In this document: positions 16,253 through 29,259 of the stretch, one piece after another
Position numbering within the stretch: position 1 is the stretch's first letter
Layout of the letters: the number at the start of each line of letters is the position of its first letter
Assembly (NCBI RefSeq): GCF_051133435.1
Contig: NZ_JBPGNY010000001.1
Span: forward strand, 868,001 to 932,000
Source of the DNA: JAAYAO01 sp051133435
Lineage (GTDB): Bacteria > Actinomycetota > Actinomycetes > Propionibacteriales > Propionibacteriaceae
Direction: 5' to 3'
Length of the DNA: 64,000 nucleotides
Notes under the pieces: model-generated
What the model saw: only the letters and a program-made list of their open reading frames with translations
What the model was told of the DNA's origin: nothing
Database searches by the model: none
Program-made: the position numbers and the translations under genes

Positions 16253-16519
16253 TCACCGCAGGGATTGATGCCGGTGTCGCTCTGCTTCGAATCGGGCATC
16301 GCGGTAACCGGGAATCGCGTCGATTCGCTCACGCAGATCGTCTCCGTCGCCCCACAGGATGCGGCCGATCACACCGCCCGCCCGGCGGACGAGGCCCACC
16401 ACGAACAATAGGGACGCCTTCAGGCCTCGCCTCGCCGATCGCTTCGCGTCACCCGGGGCGATGTCGACCCCAAGCTTCTCGGTGGTCGGCACAACGGGGC
16501 TGAACTCGTCCATGGCCAT
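16253..16519 (-). CDS. Small protein of unknown function
   Basis: I do not recognise this 88-residue protein. It has a polar N-terminus (AMDEFSPVVPTTEKLGV), a basic segment followed by a short hydrophobic stretch (SLLFVVGLVRRAGGVIGRI, about 37-55), and an Arg-rich C-terminus. It may be membrane associated. The ATG at 16519 is supported by a perfect AGGAGG seven bases upstream. The palindromic element copy B lies about 100 bases upstream. Confidence 0.6.
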   Translation of the reverse strand: MAMDEFSPVVPTTEKLGVDIAPGDAKRSARRGLKASLLFVVGLVRRAGGVIGRILWGDGDDLRERIDAIPGYRDARFEAERHRHQSLR

Positions 16520-16617
16520 CACGGGCCTCCTGTCGGATTGTGTCACCCACGATTGCCGGTGTCACGCATTCAACGCTACGAGCACGTGACAGGCTTGTCG
16601 CGGTATTTAATTGCGCG

Positions 16618-16686
16618 CAAAAGCAACCCGCACTCGTTCCTGCGTCGGATAGTTCTCCGCGCAGGAACGAATGCGGGTTGCATGTG
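16618..16686. repeat. Dispersed palindromic element, copy B
   Basis: Arms 16623-16644 and 16660-16681 pair over 21 of 22 bases, with a 15-base loop (TCGGATAGTTCTCCG). Left arm GCAACCCGCACTCG then TTCCTGCG; the variable base is C, matched by G in the right arm. The outer CACAT of copy A is lost on the left but kept as ATGTG on the right. It lies just downstream of a minus-strand tRNA gene. Confidence 0.8.
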
Positions 16687-16701
16687 GGAAATAGGGACGA
16701 G

Positions 16702-16774
16702 TGCCCCCGATGGGATTCGAACCCATACTGGAGCGGGTTTAAGCCGCCTGCCTCTGCCGTTGGGCTACGGGGGC
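16702..16774 (-). tRNA. tRNA with anticodon UAA (Leu by anticodon) but no long variable arm
   Basis: A full cloverleaf reads leftward: acceptor GCCCCCG/CGGGGGC, D arm GCC/GGC with GG in the loop, anticodon stem GGCGG/CCGCT with loop CTTAAAC (anticodon TAA), variable loop CCAGT of five bases, T arm ATGGG-TTCGAAT-CCCAT, and discriminator A. CCA is not encoded. UAA reads UUA leucine codons and A73 suits leucine, but bacterial tRNA-Leu normally has a long class II variable arm, which is absent. Charging identity is therefore uncertain. It sits beside the ppx gene group. Confidence 0.8.
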
Positions 16775-16793
16775 CACGGCTCGGTCACAGCGT

Positions 16794-16839
16794 AACCGAG
16801 CCGGTGAGGCATGGTTGCCCATGCTTCACCGGCTCGGTT
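16794..16839 (-). terminator. Hairpin terminator after the coiled-coil membrane protein gene
   Basis: Arms of 21 bases (16794-16814 and 16819-16839) pair with a single G-T wobble around a TTGC loop. It begins ten bases beyond the stop at 16849 and separates that gene from the tRNA. No T tract. Confidence 0.75.
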
Positions 16840-16848
16840 GGGGATTAC

Positions 16849-17550
16849 TCAGGCGCGCGGTTCGTCGTGTCCGCGACGGGGAGCGTTGCCGGGGTACTGA
16901 TCGGTGCCGAACTCGGCCGGGCCTTCACCGCGGCGCGCATCCTGCACCCGGTCGTCGCGCAGATCGTCTTGGGCACGCTGACCGGTCACCGGCTCATCGT
17001 GCCGGTCGTCGAGCACCGCATCATCACGGCGGGCCCGGTGGTCATCGCTCACCGGCTCGGCATGCCGGGCATCGCGCAGGTCGTCATTGCGGTGATCAGC
17101 ATCGCGGTGGTCGTGCCGGACGTCGTCACGGACTTCATCGCGGGCGTCCCGGTCGTCGACCTTGTGGGCGCCGGTGGCGGCCCGGTCGGCATCGGAGCGG
17201 TCACGGTGAGCACCGGTGGGGTCGAGTTCATCGGCCCGTTCCTGCTGCTCCTGCAAGTGCCGACGCTTCTCCTCGGCGACCTCCTGGCGCTGCCGGGCCT
17301 GGTGTTCCAGTTCCTCGGCCTCGGCCCGCGCCTTCTCGGCTTCGGCCTGAGCGCTCAGGGCGTCGGCTTCCTGCCGGCGCACCTCGATCGACTCCTCGGC
17401 GGTCTTGGCCCGCAACTGGGCGGCCTCGGCACGGTCTTCCTCACGCTGCTTCTGCTTGCCCTTGCTGACGGCCAGGGCGATGACCACTATCAGGATGATC
17501 GCCACGATGGCGGCGATCACAATCCACATCCACGGTTGTATGTTTTCCAT
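16849..17550 (-). CDS. Membrane-anchored coiled coil with Asp/Arg/His repeat tail
   Basis: A 233-residue protein I cannot assign to a family. A short N-terminus leads into one membrane helix (MWIVIAAIVAIILIVVIALA, about 7-26). Residues 30-105 are a long charged coiled coil rich in Glu, Ala, Gln and Arg. Residues about 115-220 are low-complexity mixed-charge sequence with many DR, RD, DH and DD pairs, probably disordered. GGGAG stands six bases before the ATG at 17550. The mixed-charge tail could bind nucleic acid, polyphosphate or metal; the neighbour ppx makes polyphosphate a tempting but untested idea. Confidence 0.65.
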   Translation of the reverse strand: MENIQPWMWIVIAAIVAIILIVVIALAVSKGKQKQREEDRAEAAQLRAKTAEESIEVRRQEADALSAQAEAEKARAEAEELEHQARQRQEVAEEKRRHLQEQQERADELDPTGAHRDRSDADRAATGAHKVDDRDARDEVRDDVRHDHRDADHRNDDLRDARHAEPVSDDHRARRDDAVLDDRHDEPVTGQRAQDDLRDDRVQDARRGEGPAEFGTDQYPGNAPRRGHDEPRA

Positions 17551-17609
17551 CTGCCACTCCCAGTCCCGGTTCAAGCTTGTCCACCGATCCTAAGGGACAA
17601 GTCGATATA

Positions 17610-18542
17610 TCAGTTCAATAGACCTGCTGAGTAGTCACCATCGGTCAGCAAACTTCTCGCCAGGCCGTCCAGAATGTCGGCTTCGCTGACCACCAACTCA
17701 TCGACCGCGAGCCGGGCGGCGATCCGGTCGACGATCAGCGCTCCCCCGCCGATCACCTCACACCGTTTCGGGTTGATCGGGCCCAGGGCCATCAATTCGG
17801 CCACCGTGGCCCGGGCCATCCACGAGGTGATCTCGTGCAGGGCCCCCAACCCGATCCACGCCCCGTGGATGCGCGTGCGGTCGTATTCGGTCAGGCCCTG
17901 GTGCACCGCCATGATCGAGGTGATCGTGCCGGCCACCCCGATCCAGCCGCGCACCGGGCCCAGGTCAACCGCGTCCAGCAGCGCGTCCACGGCCGCGGTC
18001 GCCTCGGCCACCTGGGCCGGGGTCGGCGGGTCATCGGTCAGAAATCTCTCCCGCAGCCGCACCGCCCCCACATCCAGTGATCGGGCGCTCAGCATGGTGC
18101 CGTCGGCCCCGACCACCAGTTCGGACGAGCCGCCGCCGACATCGGTGACCAGCACCGGTTCGCCGATCGGGCCCACGGCGGCCACCGCCGCCCGGTAGGA
18201 CAACTCGGCCTCGGTGGTGCCGGCCAGGATCTCCGGCTCCACACCCAGCCGGTCGCGGATCCCGGCGGCGAACTCGGCCCGGTTCGACACGTCCCGGGCC
18301 GCCGAGGTGGCCGCGAACCGCACTCGCTCCACCCCCAGTTCGGACAGCATCGCGGCGTACTCGTCCACCGCGGCAAAGGTGCGCGCCAGGGCGTCGGGAT
18401 GGAACTCCCCGGTGGCATCCACACCTTGGCCCAGCCGTACCATCCGCAGTTCCCGGCGCAATTCCACCGGCTCGGCCCCGTTGCCCTCGATCACCAGCAG
18501 CCGCACCGAGTTGGTGCCGCAATCGATGCCGGCGACCCTCAC
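17610..18542 (-). CDS. ppx: Exopolyphosphatase / guanosine pentaphosphatase family (Ppx/GppA)
   Basis: A 310-residue member of the ASKHA superfamily, the short two-domain form common in actinobacteria. RVAGIDCGTNSVRLLVIEG (residues 2-20) is the phosphate-1 loop and VLVTDVGGGSSELVVG the phosphate-2 motif. FAATSAARDVSNRAEFA and KRCEVIGGGALIVDRI are also typical. It should release phosphate from polyphosphate or convert pppGpp to ppGpp. Its start overlaps the DUF501 stop by four bases. The order eno, ftsB-like, DUF501, ppx is a conserved actinobacterial block. Confidence 0.93.
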   Translation of the reverse strand: MRVAGIDCGTNSVRLLVIEGNGAEPVELRRELRMVRLGQGVDATGEFHPDALARTFAAVDEYAAMLSELGVERVRFAATSAARDVSNRAEFAAGIRDRLGVEPEILAGTTEAELSYRAAVAAVGPIGEPVLVTDVGGGSSELVVGADGTMLSARSLDVGAVRLRERFLTDDPPTPAQVAEATAAVDALLDAVDLGPVRGWIGVAGTITSIMAVHQGLTEYDRTRIHGAWIGLGALHEITSWMARATVAELMALGPINPKRCEVIGGGALIVDRIAARLAVDELVVSEADILDGLARSLLTDGDYSAGLLN

Positions 18543-19060
18543 GACTCGGCGTCCTCACTCAGGCAGGGGCGGGCCCAGAACTCACCGAGTGCCGCCACCG
18601 CCTCGTCGCCCAGCGGGTTCACTCCGGGCCCGGCGGCCAGGGAATGTCCGACCAGCACGTGCAGGCACTTGACCCGGGTCGGCATCCCGCCGGCGGAGAT
18701 GCCCTCGATCTCGGTGACCTCATCGATACCGGCCCGGGCGCCGATCTCGGCACGGTCGGCCAAATACCGCCGATGTGCCTCGGCGTAGCGCTCGGCCAGG
18801 TCGGTGTCCTCGCCCAGGCGGGCGGTCATCTCGTTCATCAGCCCACTTGCCTCGAGGGTGGAGGTGGCCGAGGTGGCCCGTGGGCAGGTCAGGTAATAAG
18901 TGGTCGGAAACGGGGTGCCGTCCGGAAGCCGGGGGGCGGTGGCCACCACGCCGGGTTTTCCGCAGGGGCACCGCCAGGCCACCCCGGCAACCCCGCGGGG
19001 CATCCGTCCCAACTGCGCGGTGATGTCGGCTTCGTCGGCTTCGGTCATCGGTTCGAGCAT
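18539..19060 (-). CDS. DUF501 domain protein
   Basis: A 173-residue protein matching DUF501: MPRGVAGVAWRCPCGKPGVV near the start with a CPCG motif, PFPTTYYLTCPRATSATSTLE in the middle, and GGMPTRVKCLHVLVGHSLA. The conserved cysteines (CPC, TCP, KC) and histidines suggest a metal-binding site. Function is unknown across the family, but it is nearly always between an FtsB-like gene and ppx in actinobacteria. An internal Met four codons downstream is a possible alternative start. Confidence 0.9.
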   Translation of the reverse strand: MLEPMTEADEADITAQLGRMPRGVAGVAWRCPCGKPGVVATAPRLPDGTPFPTTYYLTCPRATSATSTLEASGLMNEMTARLGEDTDLAERYAEAHRRYLADRAEIGARAGIDEVTEIEGISAGGMPTRVKCLHVLVGHSLAAGPGVNPLGDEAVAALGEFWARPCLSEDAES

Positions 19061-19079
19061 TGCCCCAGTCTCCCAGCAA

Positions 19080-19745
19080 TCAGGGGGTGGGTTCGTTGTC
19101 GGGTTCGGGGCCGATCGTTTCGGGGGCGGTGGGTTCGCGCTCCGCCTCTTCGGCGGCTTCGGCGGCCGGTTCGGGTTGGTCGACGGTGTGCACCGATCCG
19201 GCCAGCTTGCCCCACCAGGCCGCCTCCTGGGGTGGGGCGGCTTCGGTTTCGTTCAGGGTTCCGGTGCCGCCGAGGGGCTCCCCGTCGGGGCCCACCACGC
19301 GGTAGCCGGTCTCCCCCGGCACCGCCCAGCCGAGCCGGGCCCGGGCCTGGGCCTTGACGTATTCGGGGTCGTCCCAGCGGGCAAGTTCCTTCTCCAGTTC
19401 GGCGATCCGCTCCTGACGCTGGGCGATATCGGCCTTGGTCGAGGCGATGTCGGATTGCTGGTCCAGCCAGACCCGCAGGCTGGTCGCATAGGACAGCACC
19501 AGAATCGCCACCACCACGATCATCGCGACCGCCCGGCGGGTGATCCCCAGCCCGGCCCGGCGCAGACTCGGTGCCGGAGTTGCCGGCGCCGACTTGGGCG
19601 ATGGCACCGCTGTGCGCCGCTGCGGCGCGGTGGCGCCGGCCTTGGCCGAAGCGCTGCGGGTGCGGGGACGCGAAACGGTCCGGGCCCGCGGGGTGTCGCG
19701 GCCCGGACCGTTTCGGGTGGGCCCGCGGCGCGAATCACGCGCCAC
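19080..19745 (-). CDS. FtsB/DivIC-like septum formation initiator protein
   Basis: A 221-residue protein. Residues 1-70 are a basic, Ala/Pro/Arg-rich cytoplasmic tail, 73-92 a membrane helix, and 95-125 an extracellular coiled coil (QSDIASTKADIAQRQERIAE). It is followed by DDPEYVKAQARARLGWAVPG, the hallmark of the DivIC/FtsB family. An acidic, Glu/Pro/Ala-rich tail ends the protein. FtsB links FtsQ and FtsL in the divisome at mid-cell. The position directly downstream of enolase is conserved in actinobacteria. Confidence 0.9.
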   Translation of the reverse strand: MARDSRRGPTRNGPGRDTPRARTVSRPRTRSASAKAGATAPQRRTAVPSPKSAPATPAPSLRRAGLGITRRAVAMIVVVAILVLSYATSLRVWLDQQSDIASTKADIAQRQERIAELEKELARWDDPEYVKAQARARLGWAVPGETGYRVVGPDGEPLGGTGTLNETEAAPPQEAAWWGKLAGSVHTVDQPEPAAEAAEEAEREPTAPETIGPEPDNEPTP

Positions 19746-19791
19746 GGGTCACTCCATGATCAGCAGTCACGTACTCCAGGGTACGTCGGCA

Positions 19792-21072
<1,281 letters not shown>

Positions 21073-21138
21073 GTTGGTGCCTTTCATGGGGGTTCGTTAC
21101 GGCGCTTGCACGCCATGACCTCACCCTAACGCCGCCGC

Positions 21139-21807
21139 TCAGCGGGCCGCCCCGGACCCCTCACCTTCGGCCCCCTCAACCCGACGCACCTCGGCCTCCA
21201 ACCCCCGCAGTACATCGCGCAGGGCTTGTTCCGGATCGACCCCGCTGTGTTGGGCGCGGGCGACCAGGTCGAGCACCTCCCGTCCGAAGTCCTCGGCAGT
21301 GACCGGTTCGGTGGGCAACGACACCTCGACCCGGTGCGCGCGGGCGCGCGAGACGACCTTGCCGGCGCGGGCCATCGCCGACATCCGGTGGGCGATCCCG
21401 TCCAGGGCGGAGGTGCGGGCCTTCTCGGCGCGTTTGCGTTCCTCCCATGAGCCCATCAGGTCGTCGGGGGTGTCGGCACCGGCGAACACCCAGGGGTGTC
21501 GGCCGACGAGTTTGTCGGCGACACCGGCGGCCACCTCGTCCAGATCGAAGGTCTCGGTTTCGGCTGCGATGGTGGCGTGGAAGAACACCTGCAGCAGCAG
21601 GTCGCCGAGTTCTTCGCGCAGGTCGGCCGCATCACCGTCCTCGATCGCGTCGACGACCTCGCAGGTTTCCTCGATCAGATAGGGCACCAGCGAACGGTGG
21701 GTCTGTTCGGCATCCCAGGGGCATTCGGCCCGCAGCCGACTCATCACGTGCGCGAAACGGCGCACCTCGGGCAGCTCCGGGACGGGCTGCTGCCCCCGGT
21801 CGGTCAC
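21139..21807 (-). CDS. mazG: MazG nucleoside triphosphate pyrophosphohydrolase
   Basis: A 222-residue protein. CPWDAEQTHRSLVPYLIEE is the family start, and EETCEVVDAIEDGD with LREELGDLLLQVFFHA supplies the EEXXE...EXXD metal-binding motif of the all-alpha NTP pyrophosphatases. It should hydrolyse NTPs or (p)ppGpp-linked nucleotides to monophosphates and pyrophosphate. It is shorter than the two-domain E. coli MazG, keeping mainly the N-terminal catalytic domain. The GTG start overlaps the upstream lipoprotein stop by four bases, so the two genes are translationally coupled. Confidence 0.93.
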   Translation of the reverse strand: MTDRGQQPVPELPEVRRFAHVMSRLRAECPWDAEQTHRSLVPYLIEETCEVVDAIEDGDAADLREELGDLLLQVFFHATIAAETETFDLDEVAAGVADKLVGRHPWVFAGADTPDDLMGSWEERKRAEKARTSALDGIAHRMSAMARAGKVVSRARAHRVEVSLPTEPVTAEDFGREVLDLVARAQHSGVDPEQALRDVLRGLEAEVRRVEGAEGEGSGAAR

Positions 21808-22331
21808 TGGGTGTTGGCGGGCGGCTGCGGCGGGGCCTGCTGGAACAGTGGGCTACCGCCCGGCTGCAGTCCCGGGCCCCAACTGCCGAAGCGCGGGTTC
21901 AGCACCACGTCGGCTTCCTCACCGGCACGGGCGAACTCCTGCTCCCCTACCTCGGCGAGCAACAGTTGCAGGAAAGCGATGTCGTTGGTGTAGCGCTTCG
22001 CGGCCGGACCGGCCGTGGCCAACTGCTCGGCGCCGCGCTCCTTGATCAACTGGTCCCTCTGTGCGCCGGTGAAGCTGAGGTTGCGTTCCTCGGCCAGGTC
22101 GGTGCCGATCACCTTCAGGATCTGGACGTTGCCGTAGTCGCGCACCTCGGTCGGCTCCATGCCGACCTTGGCGAGCTCCTCGTTGAGGGCCTCGGTTTCG
22201 GAGCGCACCTCGCGGATGCTGATCGTCTCGCCGTTGACCACCGCGAAATTATCGGGGGCCTGGGCACAGCCCGTGGCCACCATCGCGACCACCGCGGCAC
22301 CGACCAACCATCGTGCAACTCGACCCGCCAT
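21804..22331 (-). CDS. SurA-like lipoprotein
   Basis: A 175-residue lipoprotein. A signal peptide (about 1-21) ends in a lipobox VATGC. FAVVNGETISIREVRSETEALNEEL after the cysteine resembles the SurA_N chaperone domain; no prolyl isomerase domain follows. The C-terminus is Gln/Pro-rich. The ATG at 22331 has AAGGGG five bases upstream, and the longer in-frame start would bury the signal peptide. Its place upstream of mazG mirrors other actinobacteria, where it lies between mfd and mazG. It probably helps fold exported proteins; that is inference from the domain. Confidence 0.8.
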   Translation of the reverse strand: MAGRVARWLVGAAVVAMVATGCAQAPDNFAVVNGETISIREVRSETEALNEELAKVGMEPTEVRDYGNVQILKVIGTDLAEERNLSFTGAQRDQLIKERGAEQLATAGPAAKRYTNDIAFLQLLLAEVGEQEFARAGEEADVVLNPRFGSWGPGLQPGGSPLFQQAPPQPPANTQ

Positions 22332-22423
22332 CACAGCCCCTTCATCGATTCCAACGCCACCGCATCTTACGCCGACCCCGAGCCACCGGACCAACCCGAC
22401 CGGGATCGATATCGGCCCGGGTC

Positions 22424-22429
22424 AATAAT
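22424..22429 (+). promoter_or_regulatory. -10 box of leaderless promoter for the P-type ATPase
   Basis: AATAAT ends seven bases before the ATG at 22437. An ATG at 22428 also exists in frame but overlaps the box. Confidence 0.4.
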
Positions 22430-22436
22430 GAGGAGC

Positions 22437-25226
22437 ATGAGCAGCCTCGAGGTGGCCGAACCCCACACCCGCACGGTGCGCCGGATCGCCGACGATCTCG
22501 GCGTCGACCCCGAACGGGGGCTGGACGCGGCCGAGGCCCGGCGGCGTTTGGAGGCCGACGGACCCAACGAGTTGCGTTCCACCCCACCGGTGCCGGCCTG
22601 GCGACGGTTCCTCGCCCAGTTCAAGGACGCGCTGATTTATCTGCTGCTGGCCGCGGTGGTGATCTCGGTGCTCGCCTGGGTGATCGAGGGCGCCCGGGGT
22701 GTGCCGGTGGACGCGGTGGTGATCACCACGATTTTGCTGGCCAATGCGGTGCTCGGCTTCGTCCAGGAGAACCGGGCCGCCGATGCGGTGGCCGCCCTGC
22801 GCGGCATGACCGAGGTCACCGCCACGGTGCTGCGCGACGGGCAGCAACACCAGATCGCCTCCCGCGACCTGGTGCGCGGCGATGTGCTGGTGCTCGGTGA
22901 GGGCGACGCGGTGGGCGCCGACGCCCGCCTCTTCGAGGCCACCGCCCTGCGGGTCGCCGAGGCCTCGTTGACCGGGGAATCCGAGGCGGTGATGAAGAGC
23001 CCCGAGGATCTCTCCGGCCGGGTCGCGCTGGGCGACCGCAAGAACATGGTCTTCAAGGGCACCGCGGTCACCCAGGGGGTCGGCCGCGCGATCGTCACCG
23101 GCACCGGGATGCACAGTCAGATGGGGCAGATCGCCGCCATGCTCGACAGCACCGAATCCGAGCCGACCCCGCTCACCCGGGAGGTCAACGGGCTGGGCCG
23201 CACCCTGGGCGCGGCGGTGATCGCGATCGCCTTCGTGGTGATGGTCACGATCTACCTGACCTCCGACATCCGCACCGCCTCGGACGCGGTGGTGGTGCTG
23301 CTGCTCGGTGTCTCGCTGGCGGTGGCCGCCGTCCCCGAGGGCCTGCCGGCGATCCTGTCGGTGGTGCTGGCCGTGGGGGTGCAGCGAATGGCCGGCCACA
23401 AGGCGATCGTGAAGGACCTCTCCTCGGTGGAGACTCTCGGTTCGGCCTCGGTGATCTGTTCGGACAAGACCGGCACCCTGACCAAGTCGGAGATGACGGT
23501 GCAACGCATCTGCACCCCCTCCGGCGCGGTGAGTCTGTCGGGCATCGGTTACTCCCCCGAGAACGGCCGCGCCACCGGCCCCGACGGTGAGGAGGTCAGC
23601 GGCGATCTGCTGACCGAGGCGCAACTGGTGCTGGCGTACGGGTCATTGGCCAATGACGCCCAGCTCGACCATCTCGATGGCCAGTGGCAGATTCAGGGCG
23701 ACCCGACCGAGGCCGCCTTCCTGGTCGCGGCGCAGAAGCTGATCGGGTCGACCGAGATCGTCGACACCTACACCCGTCTGGGCCAGGTGCCGTTCACCTC
23801 CGAACGCAAGAAGATGTCGGTGCTCGACCGCTCAGCCAAGGGCACCCGGGTGCTCAGCAAGGGCGCCCCGGACGTGCTGCTGAGCAACTGCACCCACTAC
23901 CGGGTCGGCGACCGGGTCGAGGAGTTGGACGAGGCGATGCGGGCCTCGATCCTGGGCACGGTGGAGGATCTCTCGTCCCAGGCCTACCGCACCCTCGGGG
24001 TGGCCTACCGGATGGCCGAGGAGGCCGACCGGGCCCTGGACGACAGCATCGAGCACGACCTGATCTGGGTCGGCATGGTCGGCATCATCGACCCGCCCCG
24101 TCCCGAGGCCCAAGCCGCCATCGCCGACGCCCGCCGGGCCGGCATCCGGGTGATGATGATCACCGGCGACCACCCGGTGACCGCGGCCAAGATCGCCACC
24201 GACCTGGGCATCGTCCGGCAGGGGGCCCGGGCCCGTACCGGGGTCGAACTGGACGCGATGGACGATCACGAGCTCACCGAGACCGTGCGCCGCACCTCGG
24301 TCTATGCCCGGGTGGCACCGCAGAACAAGCTGCAGATCGTCGACGCCCTGCAGGCCGACGGCAATGTGGTGGCGATGACCGGCGACGGGGTGAACGACGC
24401 CCCGGCGCTGAAGACCGCCGACATCGGGGTGGCGATGGGGGTGACCGGGGCGGAGGTCACCAAGGAGGCCGGCAACATGATTCTGGCCGACGACAACTTC
24501 GCCACCATCGTCACCGCGGTGCGCCAGGGCCGGATGATCTTCGACAACATCCGCAAGTTCCTGCGCTATCTGCTGTCGTCGAACATGGGCGAGGTGATGG
24601 CGGTCTTCTTCGGCGTCGTGCTGGCCGGGGTGCTGGGGCTGACCCAACACGCCGAGGGTGCGGTGGTCGTCCCGCTGTTGGCCACCCAGATTCTGTGGAT
24701 CAACCTGGTCACCGACTCCGGGCCAGCCCTGGCGATGGGCATCGACCCGCCGGTGGACGATGTGATGAACCGCAAACCGCGCAAGATCACCGACCGGGTG
24801 GTCTCGGGCCGGATGTGGATCCACGTGCTGTTCCTGGGCCTGGTGATGGCGGTGCTGATGCTGGTCACGATGGATCTGTTCCTGGAGGGTGGACTGATCA
24901 CCTACGGCCGCGAGGACCTCACCACCGCCCGCACCGCCGCCTTCACCGTGATGGTGCTGTTGCAGTTGTTCAACGCCTTCAACGCCCGCTCACCGATCCA
25001 TTCGGCCTTCAGCCACATGTTCTCGAACAAGTGGTTGTGGGCCGCGGTACTGCTGGGTGCGGCGCTGCAGGTGGCCGCGGTGCACGTGCCCTTCCTGCAG
25101 ACCGCCTTCGGTACCACCGACCTCAGTGGGCAGCAATGGCTGATCTGCATCGGGATGGCCTCGATCGTGTTGTGGGTCGAGGAACTGCGCAAGGCGGTCT
25201 ACCGGCTGATCGGCCCGGCCACCTGA
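22437..25226 (+). CDS. P-type cation-transporting ATPase (P2, calcium-type)
   Basis: A 929-residue pump. TGES (179-182) is the actuator dephosphorylation motif, PEGLPA in helix M4 the ion-binding signature, DKTGTLT (phosphorylated Asp343) the catalytic site, and GDGVNDAPA (from 649) the hinge. The C-terminal membrane domain contains NLVTDSGPALAMGIDPP, similar to M6 of Ca2+-ATPases. An N-terminal cation ATPase domain is present and no heavy-metal-binding domain, so Ca2+ or possibly Mn2+/Na+ is the likely cargo. Start by leaderless promoter; a Met three codons earlier is possible. The last codons lie in a 17-bp tandem duplication. Confidence 0.92.
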   Translation: MSSLEVAEPHTRTVRRIADDLGVDPERGLDAAEARRRLEADGPNELRSTPPVPAWRRFLAQFKDALIYLLLAAVVISVLAWVIEGARGVPVDAVVITTILLANAVLGFVQENRAADAVAALRGMTEVTATVLRDGQQHQIASRDLVRGDVLVLGEGDAVGADARLFEATALRVAEASLTGESEAVMKSPEDLSGRVALGDRKNMVFKGTAVTQGVGRAIVTGTGMHSQMGQIAAMLDSTESEPTPLTREVNGLGRTLGAAVIAIAFVVMVTIYLTSDIRTASDAVVVLLLGVSLAVAAVPEGLPAILSVVLAVGVQRMAGHKAIVKDLSSVETLGSASVICSDKTGTLTKSEMTVQRICTPSGAVSLSGIGYSPENGRATGPDGEEVSGDLLTEAQLVLAYGSLANDAQLDHLDGQWQIQGDPTEAAFLVAAQKLIGSTEIVDTYTRLGQVPFTSERKKMSVLDRSAKGTRVLSKGAPDVLLSNCTHYRVGDRVEELDEAMRASILGTVEDLSSQAYRTLGVAYRMAEEADRALDDSIEHDLIWVGMVGIIDPPRPEAQAAIADARRAGIRVMMITGDHPVTAAKIATDLGIVRQGARARTGVELDAMDDHELTETVRRTSVYARVAPQNKLQIVDALQADGNVVAMTGDGVNDAPALKTADIGVAMGVTGAEVTKEAGNMILADDNFATIVTAVRQGRMIFDNIRKFLRYLLSSNMGEVMAVFFGVVLAGVLGLTQHAEGAVVVPLLATQILWINLVTDSGPALAMGIDPPVDDVMNRKPRKITDRVVSGRMWIHVLFLGLVMAVLMLVTMDLFLEGGLITYGREDLTTARTAAFTVMVLLQLFNAFNARSPIHSAFSHMFSNKWLWAAVLLGAALQVAAVHVPFLQTAFGTTDLSGQQWLICIGMASIVLWVEELRKAVYRLIGPAT

Positions 25227-25246
25227 TCGGCGCGGCCACCTGATCG
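25206..25246. repeat. 17-bp tandem duplication at the ATPase 3' end
   Basis: Units at 25206-25222 and 25223-25239 differ at one base, and a third partial unit begins at 25240. The stop codon TGA is in the second unit. Confidence 0.7.
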
Positions 25247-25380
25247 ACCCCGGCCCGGGCCTGCGGTCGGGGCTATCCCTGGCCGAGTTCAGCCCCTAGT
25301 CTGATTCGTGGGTCTTCTCAACCGACCCCTGAGTTCTGCAGATCTGCTGACCCAGCAACCCCGCGAGGAGGGGAAGTCCC

Positions 25381-25668
25381 ATGAGCACGAGATCACTGCA
25401 GTCATTCACCCAAGACCGGATCGGTTTCGGGGCCATGATCGTGGCCCTGATCGGTGTCGCAGCCGTACTGGCGTCCGCCGCCGGGAGTGCAGCCGATCTG
25501 GTGTGGCTCACCCGGCCCTTCGCCTTCCTGGGCATGATCGGCGGAGTCGGTGCGCTGGTTTGCGCCGTCCGCTGCCCCGGGACGGGCCGCAAGGCCCTGT
25601 TCGCGATGGCCGGTGTGGCGCTACTGATCGCCGGGTCGACGATCTTCGGGATGAGCTACCCGCACTGA
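25381..25668 (+). CDS. Small multipass membrane protein of unknown function
   Basis: A 95-residue hydrophobic protein with about three membrane helices (15-35, 40-62, 70-90), short loops and a basic loop (RCPGTGRKA). I do not recognise a family. AGGAGGGG precedes the ATG at longer than usual distance (about nine bases). It lies in the same direction as the ATPase, 155 bases downstream, and is convergent with mfd (stop at 25672), leaving only three bases between stops. A role beside the pump is possible but unsupported. Confidence 0.6.
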   Translation: MSTRSLQSFTQDRIGFGAMIVALIGVAAVLASAAGSAADLVWLTRPFAFLGMIGGVGALVCAVRCPGTGRKALFAMAGVALLIAGSTIFGMSYPH

Positions 25669-25671
25669 CCC

Positions 25672-29250
<3,579 letters not shown>

Positions 29251-29259
29251 CTGGACACA

